The notes: a model not told the origin generated them from the letters alone. A stretch of 12,618 nucleotides of DNA from an uncultured Bacteroidota bacterium (GCA_913062655.1 CAJXXO010000046.1:1-12618), one strand, 5' to 3'; positions 1 through 6,695 are shown, numbered from the stretch's first letter. Numbers and translations are program-made.

Positions 1-2
1 TC

Positions 3-341
3 TTCTTTTACTTCTTCAACTACTTCTTCGTCTACTTCTTCAACTACTTCTTCGTCTACTTTTTCATCAGTTTGTTCTTTCTCTTTTACTTATTCCTCTT
101 CAACTACTTCTACAGCATTTACAAGGGTCGTAAAGTGAAGGAAGAGAATCCATACCATGCGACTACACTGGAGTGGACTACACCCATCAATCCGGGTCAT
201 GGTAACTGGAAAGGGGAGATTCCTACGGTATATCGTTGGCCATATGATTACTCTAAGGATGGACGCGATTTCATTCCACAGACCGAGCCGCTTACGGCCG
301 ATGAAATGCAAGAAGAAGAGCACGAAAAAGCAGAGGCTTAA
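3..341 (+). CDS. coxA: Cytochrome c oxidase subunit I, C-terminal fragment (5' end outside window)
   Basis: The frame is open from the left edge to TAA at 339-341. The last ~80 residues match the C-terminal tail of Bacteroidota cytochrome c oxidase subunit I: the end of the last membrane helix (FNYFYSIYKG), then a cytoplasmic tail with TLEWTTP, HGNWKGEIP and WPYDYS, ending in an acidic stretch. Subunit I carries heme a and the heme a3-CuB oxygen site, but those helices lie upstream of the window. ctaB follows after 26 nt, as expected for this operon. Caution: the first ~20 codons read as an almost pure Phe/Tyr/Asn/Val repeat, where the family has a polar loop before its last helix, and the helix itself seems a few residues short. 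The tail is therefore certain, but roughly 3-90 may be misassembled or aberrant. The frame has no start codon of its own. Confidence 0.85.
   Translation, partial: FFYFFNYFFVYFFNYFFVYFFISLFFLFYLFLFNYFYSIYKGRKVKEENPYHATTLEWTTPINPGHGNWKGEIPTVYRWPYDYSKDGRDFIPQTEPLTADEMQEEEHEKAEA
9..61. repeat. 24-bp tandem repeat, about 2.2 copies, pyrimidine-rich
   Basis: Bases 12-35 and 36-59 are identical 24-mers, and the period-24 match extends from 9 to 61. Each unit is made of two near-identical 12-mers (ttcttcaactac and ttcttcgtctac). In the coxA frame this encodes FFNYFFVY twice. On the other strand it encodes a V/D/E-rich acidic repeat (VDEEVVEE). The acidic reading looks more like a natural low-complexity protein than the Phe-rich one does. 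Confidence 0.85.
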
Positions 342-367
342 CCAAAATATATTCCGTCATTGTAGTG

Positions 368-1267
368 ATGCAGCGAGAAAAGACATACACAACCACGATA
401 GCAGAACGTCTTTCGGCCAAACTGGCCGATTACAAGCAATTGGTGAAGTTCAGACTTACTTCTATCGTGGTCTTTTCCGCTGGCATGGGGTATTTACTGG
501 CGGCCCCGGGTGCCATCGAGTGGTCAGGTTTGCTGCTGATTGGGTTGGCGGGCTTTTTTGTCACCGGTTCTGCCAATGCACTCAATGAGATCATTGAGAA
601 GGACTATGACAAATTGATGAAGCGTACGGCCAACAGGCCTTTACCGACCAACCGCATGTCCACCGTTGAGGCCCTGTTAATGGCGGGGCTGATGGGGGTT
701 GCGGGTATCTTTTTGTTAGCCACCCAGTTCAATTATTTGGCGGCATTGATTGGCGCCTTATCGTTGCTTAGTTATGCCTTTATCTACACGCCACTCAAGC
801 GAATCTCCAACATTGCCGTATTTGTGGGCGCCATTCCTGGTGCCTTGCCACCCATGATTGGTTGGGTAGCTATGACGGGCAGTATTACGCTAGAGGCTTT
901 CATCCTATTTAGCATTCAGTTCTTGTGGCAGTTTCCACACTTTTGGGCTATTGCCTGGGTAGCGCATGATGACTACACGCGTGCTGGTTTTCGTTTGCTG
1001 CCTTCTGAGGGCGGTAAAACCCGACAGAGTGCATTGTATAACATCGTTTACATCCTATTTCTGATTCCGGTGAGTTTGTTGCCTTTTATTCTGGGCTTCA
1101 ATGGCTGGGTCAGTGCGATACTAATTGCAGTAGTTGGCCTGCTGTTTTTGCTACAGGCTTACAAGCTGTATACCGATTGTGATAACAAAGCCGCCAAGCA
1201 ATTGATGTTTGGTTCATTTGTCTATCTACCCGTGGTTTTTTTAGCCTTGGTATTTGACAAAGTATAA
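368..1267 (+). CDS. ctaB: Protoheme IX farnesyltransferase (heme O synthase)
   Basis: This is an inner-membrane UbiA-family prenyltransferase of 299 residues. It adds a farnesyl group to heme b to make heme O, the precursor of the heme A used by aa3 oxidases. The first Asp-rich site is clear: N73, E77, D79 and D81 followed by KRTANRPLP, the usual heme O synthase signature. Further family landmarks are YTPLKR, the GAIPGALPP loop, and WQFPHFWAIAW with the following HDDY, the second acidic region. The protein is hydrophobic throughout with about eight or nine membrane spans. ATG at 368 is preferred; a GTG at 365 would add one Met. It lies between coxA and the subunit III genes, 4 nt before the next start, so co-expression with the oxidase it serves is very likely. 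No heme A synthase (ctaA) is visible in the window. Confidence 0.96.
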   Translation: MQREKTYTTTIAERLSAKLADYKQLVKFRLTSIVVFSAGMGYLLAAPGAIEWSGLLLIGLAGFFVTGSANALNEIIEKDYDKLMKRTANRPLPTNRMSTVEALLMAGLMGVAGIFLLATQFNYLAALIGALSLLSYAFIYTPLKRISNIAVFVGAIPGALPPMIGWVAMTGSITLEAFILFSIQFLWQFPHFWAIAWVAHDDYTRAGFRLLPSEGGKTRQSALYNIVYILFLIPVSLLPFILGFNGWVSAILIAVVGLLFLLQAYKLYTDCDNKAAKQLMFGSFVYLPVVFLALVFDKV

Positions 1268-1271
1268 AACA

Positions 1272-1883
1272 ATGGAAGTGACTTTATCCAGAACACCGGA
1301 AAACCAAGCCTTGTATGCGCAGCGATTTGCGCTGTGGATCGCTATTGCGGCCATGGTAATGATGTTTGCGGGGTTCACTTCGGCTTACATTGTTAAGAAA
1401 GGTGACGCAGAAACGTGGGTAAATTTCAATCTACCGGATATCTTTTACCTAAGCACAGCACTGATTGTGCTGAGTAGTGGAAGCATGCACTGGGCGATGG
1501 TGAGCTTTAAGCGCAATCAGATGAAGCGCTATCGGACACTCATTGCAACCACCTTATTGCTGGGGTTGGGGTTTATCGGCTCACAAGTAGCCGGCTGGCA
1601 AATGCTAGGGGCGCAAGGATTTAACCTGACGGCTGAGGTTTCAGCCGACTTTTTCTATGTTATTTCTGGTGCCCATGCGATCCACGTATTTGGCGGATTG
1701 GTGTTGCTGCTGGCGGCATGGTCGGGCATTCACGGGAAACTGAAGAAAGGAACCGCTGACCTAATGAACAACCCAACACCAGAGAAAAGGAAATTCAGGG
1801 TAGAACTGACGGCTACGTATTGGCACTTTGTTGATGCGTTGTGGATCTATCTCTTTATATTTTTGCTATACAATCATTCCTAA
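1272..1883 (+). CDS. Cytochrome c oxidase subunit III, first copy (short form)
   Basis: A 203-residue membrane protein of the heme-copper oxidase subunit III family with five predicted spans, at about residues 19-41, 57-79, 90-110, 127-150 and 183-201. Family landmarks are the GAHAIHVFGG segment in span 4 (H135, H138) and the C-terminal E178 followed by YWHFVD at 183-188. Five helices is the bacterial short form, lacking the first two of the mitochondrial protein. Subunit III has no redox centre; it binds lipid and stabilises subunit I during turnover. The ATG at 1272 is 4 nt after the ctaB stop; an in-frame TTG at 1254 inside ctaB is a less likely start. A second, quite different subunit III gene follows 12 nt later. 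Paired genes of this kind are usual in Bacteroidota cox operons. It could equally be called CyoC-like. Confidence 0.93.
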   Translation: MEVTLSRTPENQALYAQRFALWIAIAAMVMMFAGFTSAYIVKKGDAETWVNFNLPDIFYLSTALIVLSSGSMHWAMVSFKRNQMKRYRTLIATTLLLGLGFIGSQVAGWQMLGAQGFNLTAEVSADFFYVISGAHAIHVFGGLVLLLAAWSGIHGKLKKGTADLMNNPTPEKRKFRVELTATYWHFVDALWIYLFIFLLYNHS

Positions 1884-1895
1884 ACCCATACCAGT

Positions 1896-2639
1896 ATGGC
1901 TACTGCGACAGATACCATAGTTGATCAGCAGGCACAGCAGCAAGAGACGCAGTTGTGGAGTGGCGGTAAATCGCCATTCAAGACGAGCTACGGTAAGCTC
2001 ATGATGTGGTACTTCCTACTTTCGGATGCCTTTACTTTTGCTGCCTTCCTGATCACTTATGGCGCTATTCGATTTTCAATCGGACAAGAAAACTGGCCCA
2101 ACCCGGCCAAGGTATTTGATGCCTTTCCCTTGTTGGGGCATGGCTACCCGCTGATGTTCGTATCGTTGATGACCTTTATCCTGATCATGAGTTCGGTATT
2201 TATGGTCCGCGCGGTACAAGAAGGGCAGATGATGAATAAGAAGGGTGTGGTCATGTGGCTTGGACTTACCATCATCGGAGGATTGGCCTTCCTGGGCTGT
2301 CAAGCCTACGAGTGGTATCACATGATTGAGTTGGGTATGCATGGAGAGCCAGGCGGTATGACCATCACACAACCTATTACTTACTACACGGGTGCCCACC
2401 ATACCGGTGAGTTATTTACCGGTCCACTGGCATTCGGACACTTATTCTATGCTATCACCGGTTTTCACGGCTTCCACGTATTTACGGGTGTAATGATCAA
2501 CATTATCGTATTCGTAAATGTGTTGGCCAATACTTACGAAAAGCGAGGCCACTACGAAATGGTAGAAAAGGTGGGCTTGTACTGGCACTTTGTAGATTTA
2601 GTCTGGGTCTTTGTATTCCTTGGCTTTTACCTGTTGTAA
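1896..2639 (+). CDS. Cytochrome c oxidase subunit III, second copy (long form)
   Basis: A 247-residue subunit III family protein with five predicted spans, at about residues 34-60, 83-105, 115-137, 178-208 and 229-247. The family segments are GFHGFHVFTG (H191, H194) and E224 with YWHFVD at 229-234. It differs from the first copy in a polar N-terminal leader rich in Gln and Thr (residues 1-25) and in a ~40-residue hydrophilic loop between spans 3 and 4. That loop is rich in His, Glu and Gly (YHMIELGMHGEPGG, then TGAHHTGE). The role is the same as for the first copy, a structural membrane subunit of the oxidase. Both copies may sit in one complex or replace each other; the sequence does not say. 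It is in the same transcription unit, 21 nt before the subunit IV start. Confidence 0.93.
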   Translation: MATATDTIVDQQAQQQETQLWSGGKSPFKTSYGKLMMWYFLLSDAFTFAAFLITYGAIRFSIGQENWPNPAKVFDAFPLLGHGYPLMFVSLMTFILIMSSVFMVRAVQEGQMMNKKGVVMWLGLTIIGGLAFLGCQAYEWYHMIELGMHGEPGGMTITQPITYYTGAHHTGELFTGPLAFGHLFYAITGFHGFHVFTGVMINIIVFVNVLANTYEKRGHYEMVEKVGLYWHFVDLVWVFVFLGFYLL

Positions 2640-2660
2640 ACCGGATAAACCGTATCGACT

Positions 2661-2987
2661 ATGATGACGCAAGAAGAATATAAACATCACGTTTCCTCCG
2701 TTTGGAAGGCCACCGGTATTTTGGCGGCCGTTACCATTGTAGAAGTGGTAATCGCCCTTATTTATGATAATTACTTCCCTGACAGCGGTTTGCGCATGGG
2801 GCTGAACATTTTCATGATTGTAGCCACCTTGGTAAAGGCCTTCTACATTGTAGCCGTATTCATGCACTTGAAGTATGAGCGGAAAGCATTAGCCTTAACG
2901 ATATTGATGCCATTGGTATTTCTCGTCTGGTTTATCATAGCATTCGTTTGGGAAGGTATTAGTTGGTACAACCTACGCATATTTTAA
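2661..2987 (+). CDS. Cytochrome c oxidase subunit IV (prokaryotic COX4 family)
   Basis: A 108-residue membrane protein with three predicted helices at about residues 15-35, 47-70 and 76-97, the topology and size of the prokaryotic subunit IV / CyoD-like family. The second helix ends in the family segment KAFYIVAVFMHLKYE (residues 59-73). It is a small accessory subunit associated with subunits I and III and carries no cofactor. The start is either the ATG at 2661 or the adjacent ATG at 2664. Its TAA shares one base with the ATG of the following SCO-like gene (TAATG), which suggests translational coupling. Confidence 0.93.
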   Translation: MMTQEEYKHHVSSVWKATGILAAVTIVEVVIALIYDNYFPDSGLRMGLNIFMIVATLVKAFYIVAVFMHLKYERKALALTILMPLVFLVWFIIAFVWEGISWYNLRIF

Positions 2988-3598
2988 TGGCACTTTCTCA
3001 AAAAAAGATACTGACCACCATTATGGTGGTCTTTCTTTTGGTACTCCTGCCAATGGGCTCTTATTACTTCCTCAGCCAGGGGAAAGATTTGTGGGATAAG
3101 CGGGAAGTAGCTGACTACACATTGACTGACCAGGCGGGCGAGACATTTGCATTGGCTCAACTGGACGGAAAAGTGCACGTGGCTGCATTTCTCTTCAGTA
3201 GTTGTGCGTCTCCTTATTGCCAGGACGTACTCGCTACACAAGCCTATCTACAGGAAAAATTCCGAAACGAGGATGACTTTGTGATGTTGACCATCACCAT
3301 CGATCCTGAAGTAGATAGTGTAGCTACCATCCGCGCATGGGCTGACTCCGCGGGGGCGAAGTATGGGAAGTGGATGTTCCTGACAGGCGAGAAAGAGGCC
3401 ATACAACGTGTGGCCGTTACCAGTTATTCAATCACCAAATTGCGCTTCAGAGAGGAGCGATTTTCAAAAATAAAAGCGAGCCCCAAACTGGTGCTAATCG
3501 GGCGGGATGGCTATATCAAAGGCTATTACAAAACCGGTGAAGATGATCGGGAAGAGTTGGTAGAAGCGATACAAGCACAACTAAACCCGGCCGAATAA
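2987..3598 (+). CDS. SCO1/SenC-like thioredoxin-fold protein with non-canonical copper site
   Basis: A 203-residue protein with an N-terminal membrane anchor (residues 8-29) and an extracytoplasmic thioredoxin-like domain. SCO proteins deliver copper to, or reduce the cysteines of, the CuA site of oxidase subunit II. The SCO pattern is visible: YTLTDQAGE, the VHVAAFLFSSC strand, VMLTITIDPEVDS and LVLIGRDGYIKGYY near the end. Two key features differ. The cysteines are C73 and C78 (CASPYC, C-x4-C), while the family has C-x3-C. The conserved His before the last strands is absent (KIKASPKLVLI), and H64 is the only His in the protein. I therefore infer a thiol-disulfide role, or altered metal binding, rather than classical Cu(I)/Cu(II) binding. 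The start ATG overlaps the subunit IV stop by one base; an upstream in-frame TTG at 2963 is less likely. Position in the cox operon supports an assembly role. Confidence 0.88.
   Translation: MALSQKKILTTIMVVFLLVLLPMGSYYFLSQGKDLWDKREVADYTLTDQAGETFALAQLDGKVHVAAFLFSSCASPYCQDVLATQAYLQEKFRNEDDFVMLTITIDPEVDSVATIRAWADSAGAKYGKWMFLTGEKEAIQRVAVTSYSITKLRFREERFSKIKASPKLVLIGRDGYIKGYYKTGEDDREELVEAIQAQLNPAE
3013..3031 (+). other. Perfect inverted repeat followed by T-rich tract, inside the 5' end of the SCO-like gene
   Basis: The bases gaccaccat and atggtggtc flank a single t, a perfect 9+9 palindrome. As RNA it would form an 8-bp stem with a 3-nt loop, and it is followed directly by TTTCTTTT (3032-3039). 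This has the shape of an intrinsic terminator or attenuator. It lies 27-45 nt into the reading frame (codons TTIMVV), so active translation would normally melt it. The structure is seen; any regulatory function is inference. Confidence 0.4.
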
Positions 3599-3647
3599 GC
3601 GAACCGCTCCTGTGCTTTCGCTGTTTGCTTTTCATAATGGAAAGAAT

Positions 3648-4196
3648 ATGCTGAATCAAGAATATCTGGCTGCAAAGCAGAAGGTGCTTACCAAGATAAT
3701 CGTGGCCGTCTCTATCGCTATCCCGGTCGTTGTAGCGATTCTTTTGTTTACGGCAGCCCCTGAAGTGGAAACGAGTATCGATTTGAAGCTTTTGCCGAAG
3801 TTTCATGCCATACTCAATTCTTTAACTGCCATTTGCTTAATGGTAGGGTTTGTCTTCATTAAGCAGCGCAACATCGTGGCGCACAAAACCGTCAACCTGT
3901 TTGCCCTATTGTTTTCGGTGCTTTTTCTGGTGTCGTATGTGGTGTACCACTCTTTAGCTGAGTCTACCTCTTTTGGCGGTGAAGGTGTGATTCGATATGT
4001 GTACTATTTCATCTTAATCACCCACATTATCCTGGCGGCTGTAATAGTACCCTTGGTGCTGTTTACCTTTTTGCGCGCACTCACCAGCCAATTTGATAAA
4101 CACAAAAAGATTGCACGGTGGACCCTTCCATTGTGGCTGTATGTGGCTATTACAGGCGTGATCGTATACCTGATGATTTCTCCCTATTATGCTTGA
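3648..4196 (+). CDS. DUF420 family membrane protein, probable cytochrome oxidase biogenesis factor
   Basis: A 182-residue protein with five predicted helices at about residues 14-35, 55-71, 83-100, 118-141 and 159-177, matching DUF420 in size and layout. Histidines lie at or near the membrane faces of several helices: H53 (KFHAILNSLTA), H79 (AHKT), H101 (VVYHS) and H126 (LITHIIL). Such a pattern could bind heme or metal, but that is inference. A Firmicutes DUF420 protein (CtaM/YozB) is needed for an active aa3 oxidase, so with this operon position an assembly role is a good guess. The ATG at 3648 is chosen because homologous-looking sequence begins there; an in-frame GTG at 3612 would add 12 residues. 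Its last 8 nt overlap the next gene, consistent with coupled translation. Confidence 0.87.
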   Translation: MLNQEYLAAKQKVLTKIIVAVSIAIPVVVAILLFTAAPEVETSIDLKLLPKFHAILNSLTAICLMVGFVFIKQRNIVAHKTVNLFALLFSVLFLVSYVVYHSLAESTSFGGEGVIRYVYYFILITHIILAAVIVPLVLFTFLRALTSQFDKHKKIARWTLPLWLYVAITGVIVYLMISPYYA

Positions 4197-4506
4197 ATTT
4201 GGTAAACTGAAACACTACCTCAACCGTTTCTTCGGTATGAATCGTACTTACTGGATAACAGGTCTTATCTTGTTGTTGATGCTTTTTGCCGCCATGGAGC
4301 CGGCTATGGCACAGTGTTCGATGTGTAAGGTGACAGCAGAAAGTTCTATAGAGGACGGTAAATCCAGTATAGCGCTAGGCCTCAATACCGGTATTCTATA
4401 CCTGGCTTCTTTTCCCTACTTGTTGATTGGTATCCTGATCTTTCTTTGGTACAGGCGCTACAAGCGCAAGCAGTTGTACGATGCATTGGAACTCAATCAG
4501 GACTGA
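4189..4506 (+). CDS. Small exported CxxC single-span membrane protein, uncharacterised, last gene of cox operon
   Basis: A 105-residue protein. An N-terminal signal sequence (hydrophobic core about residues 21-36) ends in an AMA site at 39-41, so cleavage would leave QCSMCK at the new N-terminus with cysteines C43 and C46 (CxxC). A short soluble segment follows, then GLNTGILYL leading into one membrane helix (about 67-88) and a basic tail (RRYKRK). The predicted topology is a short periplasmic CxxC segment with a cytoplasmic C-terminus. I recall similar short AQCxMC proteins beside oxidase genes in other Bacteroidota, but know of no assigned function. The ATG at 4189 overlaps the DUF420 gene by 8 nt. 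The ATG at 4237 (residue 17) would give a more standard signal peptide and is a real alternative. Thiol redox, copper or heme handling for oxidase assembly are possible roles; none is shown by the sequence. Confidence 0.82.
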   Translation: MLEFGKLKHYLNRFFGMNRTYWITGLILLLMLFAAMEPAMAQCSMCKVTAESSIEDGKSSIALGLNTGILYLASFPYLLIGILIFLWYRRYKRKQLYDALELNQD

Positions 4507-5573
4507 CAAGTCGACTCTTCGTCCAATTCATAGCAAGGAAAACGCTCCTTTAACACCGACTTTTGCTTCGACATGTAAGCATACTTAGAGGCTTTTCCCG
4601 TATCCCAATGATGGCGATGTTTCTCCTTTTCCTCTTCCGGTAAGTGTAAGAATTCCTGGCAGTCGTCAGAGCAACACCCTTCATACTTCTCCCGGCATTC
4701 ATCGCATTGGATGAACAGAATGTGACAATCTTCATTCAGGCAATTGGTATGGGTATCAGCCGGTTGACCGCATTGATGACAATGGCTGATGATATCGTCT
4801 GATATTCGCTCCCCCAGCCGCTCGTCAAACACGAAGTTTTTGCCCAGGTATTTGTTATCCAATTGCTTGGTTTTGATTTGGCGGCTATAGTCAATAATAC
4901 CCCCATGCAATTGATTGACATCCTTGAACCCGGCATGCTTGAAATAGGCACTGGCTTTTTCACAACGAATGCCGCCTGTGCAATAGAGTACAATCTTTTT
5001 GTCCTCTTTTCCGCGAAGCTTTTCCACCATTTCAGGTAGTACATCTCTGAAGGTAGCACCTTCCGGTCCTATTGCTCCATCAAAATGGCCCACCTCATAC
5101 TCGTAGTGGTTACGCATGTCTACCACGATGGTGTCATCTCCTTGCACGGCAGCATTGAATTCATCCGCACTCATGTGATGACCTACGTTGGTTACATCAT
5201 AGGCATGGTCGTCCAACCCATCGTTTACAATCTTGGGCCGCACCTTTATGATGAGCTTGTAAAAGGATTTGCCATCATCTTCCACGGCTACTTTGATCGG
5301 TATATCCTTTAGCTCAGGGTGCTGATTCAGCTTTTCCAAAAAGGTATCGTAGTTGTGCTCCGGCACACTCATTTGCGCATTGATGCCTTCCTGGGCGACA
5401 TAAATTCGACCGAAGCAATTGAGGGCTTCCCATTCTTGGTATAAACGATCGCGGAAGGCTTGTGGGTCCTCCAATCGAATGTAGCGATAAAATGAAATGG
5501 TGATCCGATGGAAGGGTTCTTCCATCAAACGTTGTTTCAAAATGCGTCTGTCAACACGATTATGCAGTGCCAT
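4497..5573 (-). CDS. trhO: tRNA uridine(34) hydroxylase (rhodanese-domain protein, YceA family)
   Basis: A 358-residue cytoplasmic protein of the TrhO/YceA family, which makes 5-hydroxyuridine at the wobble base U34 of certain tRNAs using molecular oxygen. The N-terminus (residues 1-120) is the family-specific domain with GRIYVAQEGINAQMS at about 55-69. A rhodanese domain follows (about 135-240) with VDMRNHYEYEVGHF and the active loop CTGGIRCEKAS, in which C198 is the expected catalytic Cys. The C-terminus is Cys-rich: C265/C268, C278, C283, C290/C293, C300/C301 and C305, a likely zinc-binding segment found in the longer members of the family. The start is the ATG at 5573 (MALHNRVD), the usual N-terminus; the open frame runs on upstream into alkB but does not look like TrhO there. 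It lies 41 nt downstream of alkB, and its 3' end overlaps the convergent cox operon by 10 bp. Confidence 0.95.
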   Translation of the reverse strand: MALHNRVDRRILKQRLMEEPFHRITISFYRYIRLEDPQAFRDRLYQEWEALNCFGRIYVAQEGINAQMSVPEHNYDTFLEKLNQHPELKDIPIKVAVEDDGKSFYKLIIKVRPKIVNDGLDDHAYDVTNVGHHMSADEFNAAVQGDDTIVVDMRNHYEYEVGHFDGAIGPEGATFRDVLPEMVEKLRGKEDKKIVLYCTGGIRCEKASAYFKHAGFKDVNQLHGGIIDYSRQIKTKQLDNKYLGKNFVFDERLGERISDDIISHCHQCGQPADTHTNCLNEDCHILFIQCDECREKYEGCCSDDCQEFLHLPEEEKEKHRHHWDTGKASKYAYMSKQKSVLKERFPCYELDEESTCQS

Positions 5574-5614
5574 AGCAGTAACCTTTTGACGGTCAGTAAA
5601 ATCAGGGGGCAAAG

Positions 5615-6649
5615 TTAGCCAAAATTCGCCCCATGCCGTTGTCCGGCCGGATATTTGTCCAACAAGGGATCCACTATGCGAAACCACAAAGGGGGTAGGA
5701 TCAGCAGGTAAAACATGGCAAAATAACCTACCGGTAGCTCAGGGCTTTCAGCATGCGATTCCAGCTTATGGTACGGCTTTGAGGCTTTCATATGATGATC
5801 GGCATGCCGTGACAATTCTACCAAAGTGAAGCGACTGGTTAGCGTGTCACTTTGCCAGGCATGATCGTGCGTGAACTTTTGTCCCTTTTCGCGGACCAAT
5901 CCATAGTGCTCTCCGTAATTCACAGTTTCGAGGAGGAAGAATGCAATAAAGCTTTGCCCTAAATATACTGCCATCACCAAAGGGGAGAGCAAAAGGGCTA
6001 GGCCCACAGCTATGGCCACTTGTGCCACGGCCGCCCGAATAACGAAATTGTGCCAACCGTAGGGTGCCTTTTCTTTCTTTTGCCAGCGCTTAGCCTCTAT
6101 GTGCAGCGCACTCTTCCATTGTCCGGGTAGGGTACGGGCAAAGTAGGCGTAGAAATGCTCTCCTCTTCGTGCAGTGGCTGGATCGTCCCATGTTCCCACA
6201 TTCCGATGGTGTCCCCGAATGTGCTCTACATAAAAATGGGTGTAGTTGACCAACAGAAGATTCCAAATGCCCAGGTTTTGCCACCACCGCTGTTTACGAT
6301 GAATCAACTCATGTGCCACCGTAATACCGCTCACGCCTGCATTTAACCCGGTACTTACCATGGCGCCCCATAGGGCATGGCCTTGCACGATACCGCTATG
6401 CACACTGTAGAGTAATGTGACAATAGCAGTGGTATGCAAGAAAACATTGAGCAATAAAATCAAGTCGGGCACAGTAGCACTATCTACAGGGCGCGAACGC
6501 TTATCAGTTGGGGCTACCACATCAAGTAGAGGCAAAAGCCCAAGGGTGAAGAGGGCATTGCCCCAGCTCCAGAAACCACCTGTCAGATTGCCGGCAACTA
6601 CGATCAGGCCGGGAATAAGGCTTGGTAAATATCGCCACCCACGCATCAT
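5615..6649 (-). CDS. alkB: AlkB-type alkane 1-monooxygenase (membrane di-iron hydroxylase)
   Basis: A 344-residue integral membrane protein. AlkB enzymes hydroxylate the terminal carbon of alkanes or similar chains using O2 and electrons from rubredoxin. All the His motifs of the non-heme di-iron site are present: HELIH (113-117), H138, EHIRGHH (142-148), the AlkB signature NYGEHYGL (244-251) and RHADHH (281-286). Hydrophobic spans lie at about 8-28, 32-47, 62-82, 95-112, 203-240 and 306-326. It is shorter than the ~400-residue proteobacterial AlkB but near the size I would expect in Bacteroidota. No rubredoxin, rubredoxin reductase or alcohol dehydrogenase gene is in the window, so electron supply must be encoded elsewhere and the true substrate is open. 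The start is ATG at 6649 or the adjacent ATG at 6646. It lies 46 nt after the upstream thioredoxin-like gene and 41 nt before trhO. Confidence 0.93.
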   Translation of the reverse strand: MMRGWRYLPSLIPGLIVVAGNLTGGFWSWGNALFTLGLLPLLDVVAPTDKRSRPVDSATVPDLILLLNVFLHTTAIVTLLYSVHSGIVQGHALWGAMVSTGLNAGVSGITVAHELIHRKQRWWQNLGIWNLLLVNYTHFYVEHIRGHHRNVGTWDDPATARRGEHFYAYFARTLPGQWKSALHIEAKRWQKKEKAPYGWHNFVIRAAVAQVAIAVGLALLLSPLVMAVYLGQSFIAFFLLETVNYGEHYGLVREKGQKFTHDHAWQSDTLTSRFTLVELSRHADHHMKASKPYHKLESHAESPELPVGYFAMFYLLILPPLWFRIVDPLLDKYPAGQRHGANFG

Positions 6650-6695
6650 CAGTCGTTTACCTAAAAATAACCGATTTCAGTGGAAAATCATCTGC

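Noticed and set aside
90..323. Minus-strand open frame opposite the coxA tail
   Set aside because: The + strand clearly encodes the conserved coxA tail here. Only the part left of about 90 looks protein-like on the minus strand, and that is treated as a finding.
3598..3622. Inverted repeat AGCGAA/TTCGCT between the SCO-like and DUF420 genes as a terminator
   Set aside because: Six base pairs with a 13-nt loop and no proper T-run; too weak, and it lies inside an operon.
5574..5687. N-terminal extension of trhO into the alkB 3' end
   Set aside because: The open frame continues upstream, but the family N-terminus begins at MALHNR (5573), and the extension overlaps alkB antigenically unrelated sequence in another frame.
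6662..6669. TATTTTTA on the minus strand as a promoter for alkB
   Set aside because: It lacks the final G and any suitable -33 element; the 46-nt gap is compatible with co-transcription.
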